From Saccharothrix longispora (GTDB taxonomy: Bacteria; Actinomycetota; Actinomycetes; Mycobacteriales; Pseudonocardiaceae), in contig NZ_NSDM01000001.1 of the NCBI RefSeq assembly GCF_030852425.1, positions 744,001 to 808,000 on the forward strand: 64,000 nt of DNA. The letters run 5' to 3'. The notes beneath the pieces were generated by a model that was not told the origin of the DNA, searched no databases, and saw nothing but the letters and a program-made list of their open reading frames with translations. Shown here piece by piece: positions 1 to 8,448 of this stretch (the stretch's first letter is position 1; every line of letters begins with the position of its first letter). The position numbers and the translations under genes are program-made.

Positions 1-2
1 GC

Positions 3-1310
3 ATGTTCGTCCGGCGGATCGCGGTCGTGGGAACGGGTTACGTGGGCCTGACGACGGGGGCGTGCCTGGCCTCCCTCGGTCATCGGGTCGTGTGCGCGGA
101 CGTGGACGCGCTGAAGGTCGCCCGGCTGCGCGCCGGGCAGGTCGACATCCTCGAACCCGACCTCGCCGACCTGGTCGCGCGGGGCAGGTCGGCGGGCCGG
201 TTGAACTTCGTGGAGGGCGCGCGGTACGCCGTGGCGGACGCCGAGGTGGTGTTCCTGTGCCTGCCGACGCCGATGGGCGCGGGCGGCGCGGCGGACCTGT
301 CCGCGGTGGAGGCGGTGGCCGGCGAGATCAGGGACGTCCTGCCGCGCGGCGCGGTCGTCGTGTGCAAGTCGACCGTCCCGGTCGGCACGTCCACGCGGGT
401 CGCCGCGCTGCTCGGCCGCGACGACGTCGCGGTGGTCTCGAACCCGGAGTTCCTGCGCGAGGGCAGCGCGGTGCGCGACTTCCTGCACCCCGACCGGATC
501 GTCGTGGGCGCCGACTCCCCCCGGGCCGCCGAACGCGTCGCCGCCCTGTTCGCGAAGCTCGGCGCGCCCACCGTGCTGATGGACGCGGCCAGCGCCGAGA
601 TGGTCAAGTACGCGGCCAACTGCTTCCTGGCGATGAAGCTGTCCTACGTGAACGCGGTCGCCGAGCTGTGCGAGCTGGTCGGCGCGGACGTCGCCTCGGT
701 CACCGAGGGCATGGGGCACGACCGGCGCATCGGCCAGTCGTTCCTGCGGCCGGGCCCCGGCTGGGGCGGGTCGTGCCTGCCCAAGGACACGCACGCGATG
801 GTGCGCATCGCCGAGGCGGTCGGCGTGGACTTCTCGCTGGTCAAGGCCACGATCGAGACCAACGGCCGGCAGCAGCGGCGGGTCGTGGACAAGCTGCGCG
901 CCGCCGTCGGGACGCTCGCGGGCAGGCGGATCGGCGTGCTGGGCCTCGCGTTCAAGGCGGGCACCGACGACCTGCGCGACTCGCCCGCGCTGGCCGTGGC
1001 GGAGCTGCTCGCGTTCGAGGGGGCCGAGCTGGTCGCGCACGACCCGCAGGTGGACCGACCGCTGGTCGGCATGACCGTGGTGGGCGACCCGTACGCGGCC
1101 GTGCGCGGCGCGGACGCCGTGGTGCTGCTCACGGACTGGCCCGAGTTCCGCTCGCTCGACTGGGCGCGGGTCGCGGACGGGATGACCGGCTCCACGGTGC
1201 TCGACACCCGCGACCACCTGGACCCGGACGCCCTGCACCGGGCCGGCCTGGTGCTGCTCGGCCTCGGTCGCGAACCGGCGCGCGACGTGGCCGCGGTCCG
1301 CGCGCGGTAG
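3..1310 (+). CDS. UDP-glucose 6-dehydrogenase
   Basis: Oxidises UDP-glucose to UDP-glucuronate with two NAD+, in the cytoplasm, feeding glycan synthesis. The 435-residue protein has the usual family length. The N-terminal Rossmann motif VVGTGYVGL follows the start, the NPEFLREG segment is typical of the family, and GGSCLPKDT carries the expected catalytic cysteine (Cys258). The C-terminal third is the UDP-binding domain. ATG at base 3 fits the usual N-terminus just before the Rossmann fold, but an upstream start outside the window cannot be excluded. A GDP-mannose dehydrogenase is the main alternative; the overall pattern favours UDP-glucose. The glycan region at 4.4-14 kb may use the product, which is inference. 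Confidence 0.92.
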   Translation: MFVRRIAVVGTGYVGLTTGACLASLGHRVVCADVDALKVARLRAGQVDILEPDLADLVARGRSAGRLNFVEGARYAVADAEVVFLCLPTPMGAGGAADLSAVEAVAGEIRDVLPRGAVVVCKSTVPVGTSTRVAALLGRDDVAVVSNPEFLREGSAVRDFLHPDRIVVGADSPRAAERVAALFAKLGAPTVLMDAASAEMVKYAANCFLAMKLSYVNAVAELCELVGADVASVTEGMGHDRRIGQSFLRPGPGWGGSCLPKDTHAMVRIAEAVGVDFSLVKATIETNGRQQRRVVDKLRAAVGTLAGRRIGVLGLAFKAGTDDLRDSPALAVAELLAFEGAELVAHDPQVDRPLVGMTVVGDPYAAVRGADAVVLLTDWPEFRSLDWARVADGMTGSTVLDTRDHLDPDALHRAGLVLLGLGREPARDVAAVRAR

Positions 1311-1370
1311 GTCTCCGGACGGGCAATCTCGTTAGCGGGGGTAACGGAACCGGCCGGCTCGACGTACGTT

Positions 1371-3167
1371 GTGGGCGTGTTCACCACTCGCCCCGAACTC
1401 GTCGGCACCCACGGCATGGTCGCGTCGACGCACTGGCTCGCGTCCTCCGCGGGCATGGCCGTGCTGGAGGACGGCGGCAACGCCTTCGACGCGGCGGTCG
1501 CCGTCGGCTTCGTGCTTCAAGTGGTGGAACCGCACCTCAACGGCCCCGGCGGCGAGGTGCCCGCGGTGTTCGCCGCCGCCGGCGAGACCACGCCCAGGGT
1601 GCTCTGCGGCCAGGGCGTGGCCCCCGCCGGGGCGACGATCGGGCACTACCGCGGCCTCGGGCTCGACCTCGTGCCGGGCAGCGGCCTGCTCGCCGCCACC
1701 GTGCCCGGCGCGTGGGACGGCTGGCTGACCCTGCTGCGCGACTACGGCACCAAGTCGCTGCGCGACGTCCTCGGGTACGCCATCGGCTACGCCCGCGACG
1801 GCTTCCCGCTGCTGGAGCGCGTGAGCCACACCGTCGCCACGGTCGCCGACCTGTTCCGCGACCACTGGACGACGTCGGCCGAGCTGTGGCTGCCCGGCGG
1901 CGCGCCCCCGGCGGCCGGCGCGCGCTTCCGCAACCCCCGGCTCGCCGACACCTGGGAGTGGCTGCTCGCCGCCGCCGAGGCCGCCGGGTCCGACCGCGAG
2001 GCGCAGCTCGAAGCGGCCCGTCGCGCCTGGTCGCAGGGCTTCGTCGCCGCCCAGGTCGACGAGTTCTTCCGCACCGCGCGGCGCGACGACTCCGGCGCGG
2101 ACCACGCGGGCGTCCTCACCGGCGAGGACATGGCGTCGTGGGAGGCCACCTACGAGGACGCGGTGTCGGCGGACTTCGGCGAGTGGACCGTGGCCAAGCC
2201 CGGCGCGTGGACCCAGGGACCCGTGCTGCTCCAGCAGCTGCGGCTGCTGGAGGGCTTCGCCGACCGGCTCGGCTACGTCGACGGCGTCCCCACGGCGGAC
2301 ACCGTGCACCTCGCCGTGGAGAGCGCCAAGCTCGCGTTCGCCGACCGCGAGGCGTGGTACGGCGACACCGGTGACGTGCCGCTCGACGTGCTGCTGTCCC
2401 GCGAGTACGCCGACGCGCGGCGCGCGCTCGTCACCGACACCGCCTCGTACGACCTGCGCCCCGGCTCGCCCCTGGGCGTCGACCCGCGACTGCCCGCGCA
2501 CGTCCTGCGCGGCCCGGCCCGGGCCGTGGAGGAGGACAGCCCGGGCGCGCTCGGCGAGCCCACCGTCGGCCGCACCGGGACCGTGCGCGGCGACACCGTC
2601 CACGTCGACGTGGTCGACCGCTGGGGCAACGTCGTGTCCGCCACCCCGTCCGGCGGTTGGCTCCAGTCGTCGCCGACGATCCCGTCGCTGGGCTTCTGCC
2701 TCGGCAGCCGGGCGCAGATGTTCTGGCTCGACGAGGGCCTGCCGAACTCGCTGGCCCCCGGCAAGCGCCCCCGGATCACCCTGTCGCCGTCGCTGGCGCT
2801 GCGGGACGGCCTGCCCTCGCTCGCCTTCGGCACGCCGGGCGGCGACCAGCAGGACCAGTGGCAGCTCGGGTTCTGGCTCGCGCACACCGTCGGCGGGATG
2901 AACCTCCAGGAGGCCATCGACTCCCCGATGTGGCACACCAACGCGTTCCCCAGCTCCTTCTTCCCGCGTTCGTGGACCCCGGGCGAGGTGGTCGTGGAGT
3001 CGCGCTTCGGCGGGCTGGACGAGCTGCGCGAACGCGGTCACTCCGTGGTCGACGCGGGACCGTGGTCGCTGGGCCGCATGTCGGCCGTGGCCAGGGACTC
3101 GCGCGACGGCCTGCTGCGCGCGGCGGCCAACGCGCGCGGTGCCCAGGGGTACGCGGTCGGCAGGTAG
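1371..3167 (+). CDS. Gamma-glutamyltransferase family protein
   Basis: Member of the Ntn-hydrolase gamma-glutamyltranspeptidase family, which cleaves gamma-glutamyl bonds such as that of glutathione. The segment DTVHVDVVDRWGN matches the family's autoprocessing site; the predicted nucleophile at the start of the small subunit is Thr409. GTPGGDQQDQW near residue 490 is a conserved small-subunit loop. I see no clear N-terminal signal peptide, so the protein may be cytoplasmic, unlike the classic exported enzyme. Length 598 residues is normal. GTG 1371 is chosen; GTG 1377 is an alternative. A strong hairpin terminator follows the stop. Substrate is not determined and a cephalosporin-acylase-like or other amide hydrolase role is possible. 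Confidence 0.85.
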   Translation: MGVFTTRPELVGTHGMVASTHWLASSAGMAVLEDGGNAFDAAVAVGFVLQVVEPHLNGPGGEVPAVFAAAGETTPRVLCGQGVAPAGATIGHYRGLGLDLVPGSGLLAATVPGAWDGWLTLLRDYGTKSLRDVLGYAIGYARDGFPLLERVSHTVATVADLFRDHWTTSAELWLPGGAPPAAGARFRNPRLADTWEWLLAAAEAAGSDREAQLEAARRAWSQGFVAAQVDEFFRTARRDDSGADHAGVLTGEDMASWEATYEDAVSADFGEWTVAKPGAWTQGPVLLQQLRLLEGFADRLGYVDGVPTADTVHLAVESAKLAFADREAWYGDTGDVPLDVLLSREYADARRALVTDTASYDLRPGSPLGVDPRLPAHVLRGPARAVEEDSPGALGEPTVGRTGTVRGDTVHVDVVDRWGNVVSATPSGGWLQSSPTIPSLGFCLGSRAQMFWLDEGLPNSLAPGKRPRITLSPSLALRDGLPSLAFGTPGGDQQDQWQLGFWLAHTVGGMNLQEAIDSPMWHTNAFPSSFFPRSWTPGEVVVESRFGGLDELRERGHSVVDAGPWSLGRMSAVARDSRDGLLRAAANARGAQGYAVGR

Positions 3168-3193
3168 CCGCGGCAGGCCGTGGGCTGGAGGTC

Positions 3194-3235
3194 GGAGCGG
3201 TCCCGGCCCGAGGGGGAGGGGGCCGGGACCGCTCC
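3194..3235 (+). terminator. Rho-independent-type hairpin after the gamma-glutamyltransferase gene
   Basis: A perfect 16-bp inverted repeat (3194-3209 with 3220-3235) encloses a 10-base loop, 27 bases after the stop codon at 3167. The stem is very G/C-rich. No clear T-run follows, as is common for actinomycete terminators. Confidence 0.8.
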
Positions 3236-3644
3236 GGCTCGTGGGGCGGGCTCAGCCGCCGGAACCCGCGATGGTCCTCCTGAGGTTCATGGGGCGGAAA
3301 GTTCCGCACCGGGGGTGCCCGCTTCAAGCTCCGTAATCAGGCCGGGTGAACTTGTCCACCCGGACCGGTGATCACGCGATCATGCTGGAGAGCGCCCGGG
3401 CCCACGCGTCGTCGACGCGGTGCCGGACTTCCCGTCGGAGGTCGAGGCGGCTGGGCCGGGTCCGCGACTCCGAGCCTCCTCGCGCCGAGCGTCGTGCGGG
3501 ACCTCGCGCAACTCGTGGTGCCGGTTCGCGAATCGGGTTTGGTTCCGCTCCGGCGAGGGTGAATATTCCTGGTTGTGGTCGTTCAGGTCGCGGAAGAATT
3601 GCGCAAAATAGGCCGGAGAACTACGCGCTGTGACGAAAAGACGA

Positions 3645-3675
3645 TCACCCGCCGCATTTCGTGTGCGGCGGGTGA
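3645..3675 (-). terminator. Hairpin terminator of the minus-strand gene at 3692-4066
   Basis: A perfect 12-bp inverted repeat (3645-3656 with 3664-3675) with a 7-base loop lies 17 bases past the stop of the minus-strand gene. Read on the minus strand it is followed by a short T-run (around 3636-3641), the classic intrinsic form. Confidence 0.75.
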
Positions 3676-3691
3676 CGTTAACGCGGAGCGT

Positions 3692-4066
3692 CTAGGCGAT
3701 GGCGCCGGGGGGCAGCTTCAGCGAGAACGGCAGGGTGGTCACGACCGCGAGGTCGGACGCCGTGCGCTTCATCAGGGTGGGCGCGTTGCGCGAGCCGGGC
3801 TCCGGCAGGTCCAGCAACCGGTCCACCGCCTCGACCAGCGGTCCCTCGTAGATCCAGACGGCCTGCGCCGCCCGCCGGCTGTCCCTGACCGCGGGCAGCC
3901 TGCCGGCGCGGGCCTCGGTCTCGGACCAGAACAGGATCGAGTCGATGAAGCCCCGGCGCTGCTTGAACGCCATGATGCGGTCCAGCTGCCCGTCCTCGTC
4001 CCGCAGGTGCAGGAACTGGAACCCGCTCTCGCGCAGCTCGATCACCTTGCTCAGTGCGAGATCCAT
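3692..4066 (-). CDS. Conserved-looking hypothetical protein, 124 residues
   Basis: I do not recognise the family. The protein is soluble, with a mixed charged N-terminal half (IELRESGFQFLHLRDEDGQ) and no membrane segment or signal peptide. ATG at 4066 is chosen over upstream in-frame starts because AGAGGTAGG lies just before it. A hairpin terminator follows the gene. A 42-residue membrane-protein gene lies 95 bases upstream on the same strand and may share its transcript. Coding bias supports a real gene; the function is unknown. Confidence 0.7.
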   Translation of the reverse strand: MDLALSKVIELRESGFQFLHLRDEDGQLDRIMAFKQRRGFIDSILFWSETEARAGRLPAVRDSRRAAQAVWIYEGPLVEAVDRLLDLPEPGSRNAPTLMKRTASDLAVVTTLPFSLKLPPGAIA

Positions 4067-4161
4067 GATGCACCTACCTCTTGTTCCGAGGTCCCCTAAG
4101 CAGGCACAGGCCGTGCGGCCCGGAAATGATCGTACGGCAAGCGGACAATCCGCCATAGGGA

Positions 4162-4290
4162 CTAGGCCGGTGGGGCGGACTCAATCCGGGGACCGCTTCG
4201 CGACGATTTCGAAGAGGACCGCAGTACGCGAACGGTGCGCACCACAAATGCCAGTGCGCCCAGGGTGACCAGGCTCACAGTGGGCCACAT
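4162..4290 (-). CDS. Small single-pass membrane protein, 42 residues
   Basis: A short frame from ATG 4290 to TAG, with GGAGGAAGG ideally placed before the start. The protein begins MWPTVSLVTLGALAFVV, a hydrophobic segment of about 15 residues, followed by a basic, Ser/Arg-rich tail and a Pro/Ala end. This fits a small inner-membrane protein with a cytoplasmic tail. It is divergent from the AlgX-like gene at 4433 and upstream of the 3692-4066 gene. Evidence is the ribosome site and the membrane-like pattern only; no family is recognised. Confidence 0.5.
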   Translation of the reverse strand: MWPTVSLVTLGALAFVVRTVRVLRSSSKSSRSGPRIESAPPA

Positions 4291-4432
4291 GCCTTCCTCC
4301 GGCAGGTCGGGTTCCGCTGTCACCCTGGGAGACGTCCACCACGGGGGGTGGGTTGCACCGGACGGCCCCTATCGATCCCCACCTTGCGGTGACCCACGAA
4401 CGGGGGACCCACTCGCCGGCTACCCTGACGAC

Positions 4433-5716
4433 GTGAGCGTGGACGTGCCCGAGAAGCTGCCCAACCTGCCGGAGTCGCTCCTCCCGCGCGAGCACAACCT
4501 CTACCGCCCCCGGCACAGCCCCCGCCAGCGGGTGGCCCTGGTCCTGGCCGTCCTGTTCTTCGCCACCCCCGGTCTCCTGCTCGTCGTCGGCGTCCGCCCG
4601 GCCCACTTCGAGAACCGGGAGCTGGCCGCCTTCCCCTCGATCACCGATGGCTGGGGCTTCATCACCGGGTTCGGCCCGTGGGCCGACGACCACATCCCGT
4701 TCCGCGACGTGGCCGTGTCCGCCGCCGACGGGATCAGCCGGGGCCTGTTCGGCGAACCCGCCCCCCAGCAGACCCGCAAGGGCGACCTGGGCGGACCCGT
4801 CCAGCCGCCGACCGACCCCTCCCTCGACAAGCCAGACCCCGTCGCCTTCGCGCGCGTCGTCGAGGGCAAGGAGGGGTGGCTCTACCTCGGCGCCGACGTG
4901 CAGCAGGCGTGCGAACCCCTCGTGCCGTTGGAGGAGGTGTTCGCCCGGGTCAACCGCCTCCGGCTGGCCGTCGAGTCCTCCGGGCGGAAGTTCGTCTTCG
5001 TCGTGGCGCCGAACAAGTCGACGATGGAGCCCGACCACCTGCCCGCCAAGTACTTCGGCAAGGCGTGCCACCAGGCCACCACCGAGCGCTTCTGGTCACG
5101 GGTCGTCGACGCCACCGGCGCGATCGACATCCGGGACGAGCTGCGGACGGCCGCGGAGCAGTCGGGCGGGCCCGTCTACACCCGCAAGGACAGCCACTGG
5201 GACAACCGCGGCGGCATCGTCATGGCCCGCGCCGTGGTGGACGCCGTCTCACCGGGCACGTCGAGGACCTGGAAGCCGGAGTCGAACGGCCCTTTCGGCC
5301 GGACCGGCGACCTGTCGCGGCTCCTCGGGCGCCCGGAGAAGGACGAGTTCGAGGCCTTCTCCCTCAAACCCGACGGCGAGGAGGTGCGCAGCCGCAACCT
5401 CGACGGTGACGAGAAGCAGCCGCAGCGCTCGACCCAGAGCCCGATCAGGGGCGTGGTCGACACCAAGGTCGGCTTGCTCGGCGACTCCTTCACCTTCGCC
5501 GGCGCCAAGTACCTCGTCGCCGGCTTCACCGACATCACCGTCCAGCACACCAAGGCCCTGGCCGAGGACCCGTTCCAGGTCGGCCGGATGTTCGCCGAGA
5601 ACGAGGTGGTGGTGCTGGAGGTCGCCGAGCGCAACCTGGTCGGCGGCGTCGACTCCGTGCTCAACGGCCCGGTGCTCGACGCGATCACCCGGGAGTTGGC
5701 CAAGCAGCCGCGCTAG
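4433..5716 (+). CDS. AlgX/AlgJ-like SGNH acetyltransferase/hydrolase
   Basis: Likely transfers acetyl groups to an exported polysaccharide, by analogy with alginate O-acetyltransferase AlgJ/AlgX proteins. The 427-residue protein has one N-terminal membrane anchor (about residues 32-55), so the catalytic domain should be outside the membrane. Family marks are the KDSHWDNRGG motif (Asp-x-His pair) and a LLGDSFTFAG serine motif; together they form the SGNH-type triad, with the serine motif after the Asp-His pair as in AlgJ. GTG 4433 is chosen because the sequence before it reads as non-coding. It converges on an acyltransferase 3 gene; the two stop codons overlap by two bases. Those membrane acyltransferases could be its acetyl donors, which is inference. 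Confidence 0.8.
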   Translation: MSVDVPEKLPNLPESLLPREHNLYRPRHSPRQRVALVLAVLFFATPGLLLVVGVRPAHFENRELAAFPSITDGWGFITGFGPWADDHIPFRDVAVSAADGISRGLFGEPAPQQTRKGDLGGPVQPPTDPSLDKPDPVAFARVVEGKEGWLYLGADVQQACEPLVPLEEVFARVNRLRLAVESSGRKFVFVVAPNKSTMEPDHLPAKYFGKACHQATTERFWSRVVDATGAIDIRDELRTAAEQSGGPVYTRKDSHWDNRGGIVMARAVVDAVSPGTSRTWKPESNGPFGRTGDLSRLLGRPEKDEFEAFSLKPDGEEVRSRNLDGDEKQPQRSTQSPIRGVVDTKVGLLGDSFTFAGAKYLVAGFTDITVQHTKALAEDPFQVGRMFAENEVVVLEVAERNLVGGVDSVLNGPVLDAITRELAKQPR

Positions 5717-6828
5717 CCGGACCCGGCCGCCGCGCCGGTCCGCTCGCGCCGCTCCCACCGGCGGATCGCCCGGTCGGCGGGCATCTCCACCACGCGGTGC
5801 AGCACCTCGGCCGACAGCGCGGTGAACGCCAGGCCGAGCGCCACGACGAGGGTGTCGTCCAGGTGCGGCATCAGGGCGTCGTACAGCGGGTACATCGCGG
5901 ACAGGTGGATCAGGTAGATCGCGTAGGTCCGCTTCGACCAGCCGCGGATGAACGCGGACCGGCTCACCGGCCCGCGCGCGGACACCAGGACCACCGTCAG
6001 CAGCACCGCGAACAGCAGCGTGCGGGGTGCCGAATCGCCCTGCCACGCGTACCAGCCGAGCATGTCCGTCCAGCAGAACAGCAGGAAGTGCACCGCGCCG
6101 ATCGCCGTGCCGGCCAGGGCGTCCACCCGGCCCGAGTGCACCAGCGAGATGAGCTGGCCCAGGCACATCGCGGGCAGGTACGCGCCGAACCTGCCGATCT
6201 CCTCGCCGGCGGACGTGTCCGCGCCGTGGGTGAGCAGCAGGACGACGAAGCACACCGGCGCGGCCACCAGCGGCGGTATCCAGGCGCGCTTGCGCAGCAC
6301 GGGGATGGTGAGCGCGACGTAGCAGTAGAAGGCCACCTGCACCTGGAGCGTCCAGGTGACGCCGACCATGACGACCTGCGGCGTCTGGAAGCGGTTGGTC
6401 AGGAACATCGCGCCGAGCAGGTTGCCGAAGCCCAGGTCGCCCTCGTCGGCGGCGCTGACCCGCAGGCCGAGGTTGACCAGGACCCACACCAGCACCGCGA
6501 CGACCCACAGCAGCGGCACCAACCGCACGACGCGGCGGCGCAGGAACTGGAGCGGGCGCTCCCGGTTCGCCACGTGCGTCACCACGACGCCGCTGACCAC
6601 GAGGAACAGCGCGACGCCGAAGAACGACAGGCGGGGGTTGAGGTGGAACGGCTCGACGACCCCCTGCTCCAGCCAGGTCGACAGCCAGAAGTCCTGGCGG
6701 ATCAGGGTGAAGTAGCCGACCAGGTGCGTCAGCACGACCGCGCAGGACGCGATGACGCGCAGCAGGTCGAGCCCGTGCAGGTACCCCGTCCTCGCGGCCT
6801 CGGCGCGCGACACGGCGGGAGCGGTCAC
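5713..6828 (-). CDS. Acyltransferase 3 family membrane protein (OafA-like)
   Basis: Integral membrane O-acyltransferase of the acyltransferase 3 family, which acylates surface sugars. At 371 residues it has the normal length, about ten membrane helices, the N-terminal LDLLRVIASCAVVLTHL segment with the conserved histidine, GVALFLVVSGVVV in the next helices, and a late KRTYAIYLIHL helix. GTG 6828 overlaps the previous gene's stop by four bases (GTGA). It is the last gene of the operon starting at 13312. The likely acceptor is the glycan made by the 8449-12180 protein (inference). Confidence 0.88.
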   Translation of the reverse strand: MTAPAVSRAEAARTGYLHGLDLLRVIASCAVVLTHLVGYFTLIRQDFWLSTWLEQGVVEPFHLNPRLSFFGVALFLVVSGVVVTHVANRERPLQFLRRRVVRLVPLLWVVAVLVWVLVNLGLRVSAADEGDLGFGNLLGAMFLTNRFQTPQVVMVGVTWTLQVQVAFYCYVALTIPVLRKRAWIPPLVAAPVCFVVLLLTHGADTSAGEEIGRFGAYLPAMCLGQLISLVHSGRVDALAGTAIGAVHFLLFCWTDMLGWYAWQGDSAPRTLLFAVLLTVVLVSARGPVSRSAFIRGWSKRTYAIYLIHLSAMYPLYDALMPHLDDTLVVALGLAFTALSAEVLHRVVEMPADRAIRRWERRERTGAAAGSG

Positions 6829-7811
6829 GCCACCTCCTCCAGTCCGCGGTGCAGCGCCGCGCCGGCCGCACCCGCGCACACCAGGCCGATCGGCACGGCG
6901 ACCAGGGCGGGCAGCAGGTGGGCGACGACCCCCGCCACCGGGTAGCCGACGACCGGCACGGCCAGGCACAGCGGCAGCGCCCGGTCCCCCAGCCACCGCA
7001 CGGGCGCGGTGGCGGCGAGGGACGCGCCGCGGGGCAGCGCGATCAGGAACAGCAGCAGCGCGAGCGTGCCGCCGAGGGGGTGCCAGTAGGCGGCCAGGTC
7101 CGGGACCGCCAGGTCCGACACGACGAGCAGGACGACGCAGAGCAGCCCCAGGGCGCCGCCCGCCGCGGTGTGCACGGCACCCGCGCGCACGGCCCGCGCC
7201 AGCCTGCCGAGCACGACCAGCGGCAGCAGCGCCGCGACCGGGCCGAGCCGTCGCAGCACCTCCGGCCCGCCGGCCTGGTCCGCCCAGCCACCGACGAGCA
7301 CCAGCACGCAGGCGGCCTCCGCCAGGACGAGGATCGCGAGCGCCTGCGAGACCCGGGTCAACGGGCGGACCGCGGCGGCCAGCACCGCGTACACGCCCAC
7401 CGCCGCGACGGGCGCCGTCACCGACACGTCCAGCAGGGGGTCCGCGCCGAGCAGCCACAGCAGCGCGGCGACCGCCGCCGCGCACGTCACGGCGACCGCG
7501 GCGCGGCGCAGCGGCCGGACCCAGTGCGACCACGGGGCCGGGCCCACCAGGTGGCCCAGGACCAGGAGCAGCAGGGCCGTGCCGAGGAAGCCGAAGTCCT
7601 CGCCGAACCCGGTGGGCCGGTTCACCCACAACCGGACGAGCACCACGAAGTCCGGCGAGTGCCCGTGCCGGACCGGCCACAGCCCGACGAGGTGGCTGTA
7701 CGCGATCAGCAGCACCGAGACCGCCGAGACCACGCGCAGGCCCTCGGCCGCGCGCGGGGCGTGGTCGCGGCCGGGCGCGGGCCGGGTGTCGTCGGCGCGG
7801 GTGTCAACCAT
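6825..7811 (-). CDS. Diverged acyltransferase-3-like membrane protein
   Basis: A 328-residue polytopic membrane protein, about nine hydrophobic segments. The start, GLRVVSAVSVLLIAYSHLVGLW, and GFLGTALLLLVLGHLV resemble the first helices of acyltransferase 3 proteins, including the conserved histidine. The rest is more Ala/Leu/Val-rich and lacks the usual arginine and YLIH-type landmarks. It overlaps the upstream gene by 8 bases and the downstream intact acyltransferase by 4. It could be a catalytically altered partner of that enzyme or an unrelated membrane protein with similar helices; I favour the former with low certainty. Confidence 0.65.
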   Translation of the reverse strand: MVDTRADDTRPAPGRDHAPRAAEGLRVVSAVSVLLIAYSHLVGLWPVRHGHSPDFVVLVRLWVNRPTGFGEDFGFLGTALLLLVLGHLVGPAPWSHWVRPLRRAAVAVTCAAAVAALLWLLGADPLLDVSVTAPVAAVGVYAVLAAAVRPLTRVSQALAILVLAEAACVLVLVGGWADQAGGPEVLRRLGPVAALLPLVVLGRLARAVRAGAVHTAAGGALGLLCVVLLVVSDLAVPDLAAYWHPLGGTLALLLFLIALPRGASLAATAPVRWLGDRALPLCLAVPVVGYPVAGVVAHLLPALVAVPIGLVCAGAAGAALHRGLEEVA

Positions 7812-8427
7812 CGGCGGGCAGCACCCCGAGCTGCCGGGCGAGCAGGTCGCCGAAGTGCTCCGCCCGGTCCGCCGAGCGGGCGTTCAGCTCCACCCGGACC
7901 ACCAGGTCGTCGTGGGCGTAGTGGGCGCGCACGACCGCGGGGGGTGTCGCGCCGTCCTGCCGGACCACCCGTGCGATGCGGTCGACGCCGTGCTCGGGTC
8001 CGATGCGCTTCATGCCGAAACCGAGTTGCTGGTCGTCCAGCTCGGTGGCGGTCCGCCGGGCGGCGCCCTCGTCCGCCACCCGCACCACCGTGACGAGGAC
8101 CTGGCCCTCCGGGCGGTTCGACGCCACGGTCAGCCTGGCCGCCCCGGCTCCGGCCTCCCGGTAGGCGTCGACCTCGCTGTCGCCCAGGAACTTCAGGTCC
8201 ACCACGTCGGCGAAGGTGCGCACGTGGTCGTAGGACTCGAAGCCGTGCTGGAAGTCGGCGACGGCCATCCGGTCCGCCGCCTCGCGCCCGGCCTCGCCCG
8301 TCGGCGGCACGTTGCGTGCGCTGGCGGGCAGCGGCACGCCCCACAGGGCGTGCGCGCCCGCCACGACGCCGACGAGGACGGCGACGACCGCGATCGCGCC
8401 GAACACGGATGTGCGGGCGTCAGCCAC
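7804..8427 (-). CDS. Membrane-anchored extracytoplasmic protein, paralogue of the operon's first gene
   Basis: 207 residues with one N-terminal membrane segment (about residues 8-28) and a soluble domain. The domain is visibly related to the C-terminal half of the 12173-13312 protein: both share a LKFLGDSE/LKYLLDSE segment, a VRAHYAHDDLVVRV/VRGHYSSKDLIVRV segment and a final LGVLPADG/LEVLPTDG. The domain is of unknown function. It starts 21 bases after the glycosyltransferase gene and overlaps the next gene by 8 bases. Placement suggests an accessory role in glycan assembly or modification at the cell surface. Confidence 0.75.
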   Translation of the reverse strand: MADARTSVFGAIAVVAVLVGVVAGAHALWGVPLPASARNVPPTGEAGREAADRMAVADFQHGFESYDHVRTFADVVDLKFLGDSEVDAYREAGAGAARLTVASNRPEGQVLVTVVRVADEGAARRTATELDDQQLGFGMKRIGPEHGVDRIARVVRQDGATPPAVVRAHYAHDDLVVRVELNARSADRAEHFGDLLARQLGVLPADG

Positions 8428-8448
8428 GCCTCACCTCGCCCACCGGCG

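Larger units (their letters stand above)
3168..3691. other. Intergenic region without a supportable gene
   Basis: The gap holds two hairpin terminators (3194-3235 and 3645-3675). The middle, about 3340-3640, becomes A/T-richer towards 3550-3640. It has short overlapping open frames on both strands, but none has a good ribosome site, consistent codon use or recognisable sequence. It could be decayed coding sequence. Confidence 0.5.

Noticed and set aside
3346..3633. Short plus-strand frames between the two terminators
   Set aside because: Arg/Ser-rich composition, no ribosome site, no recognisable family and overlapping frames on both strands.
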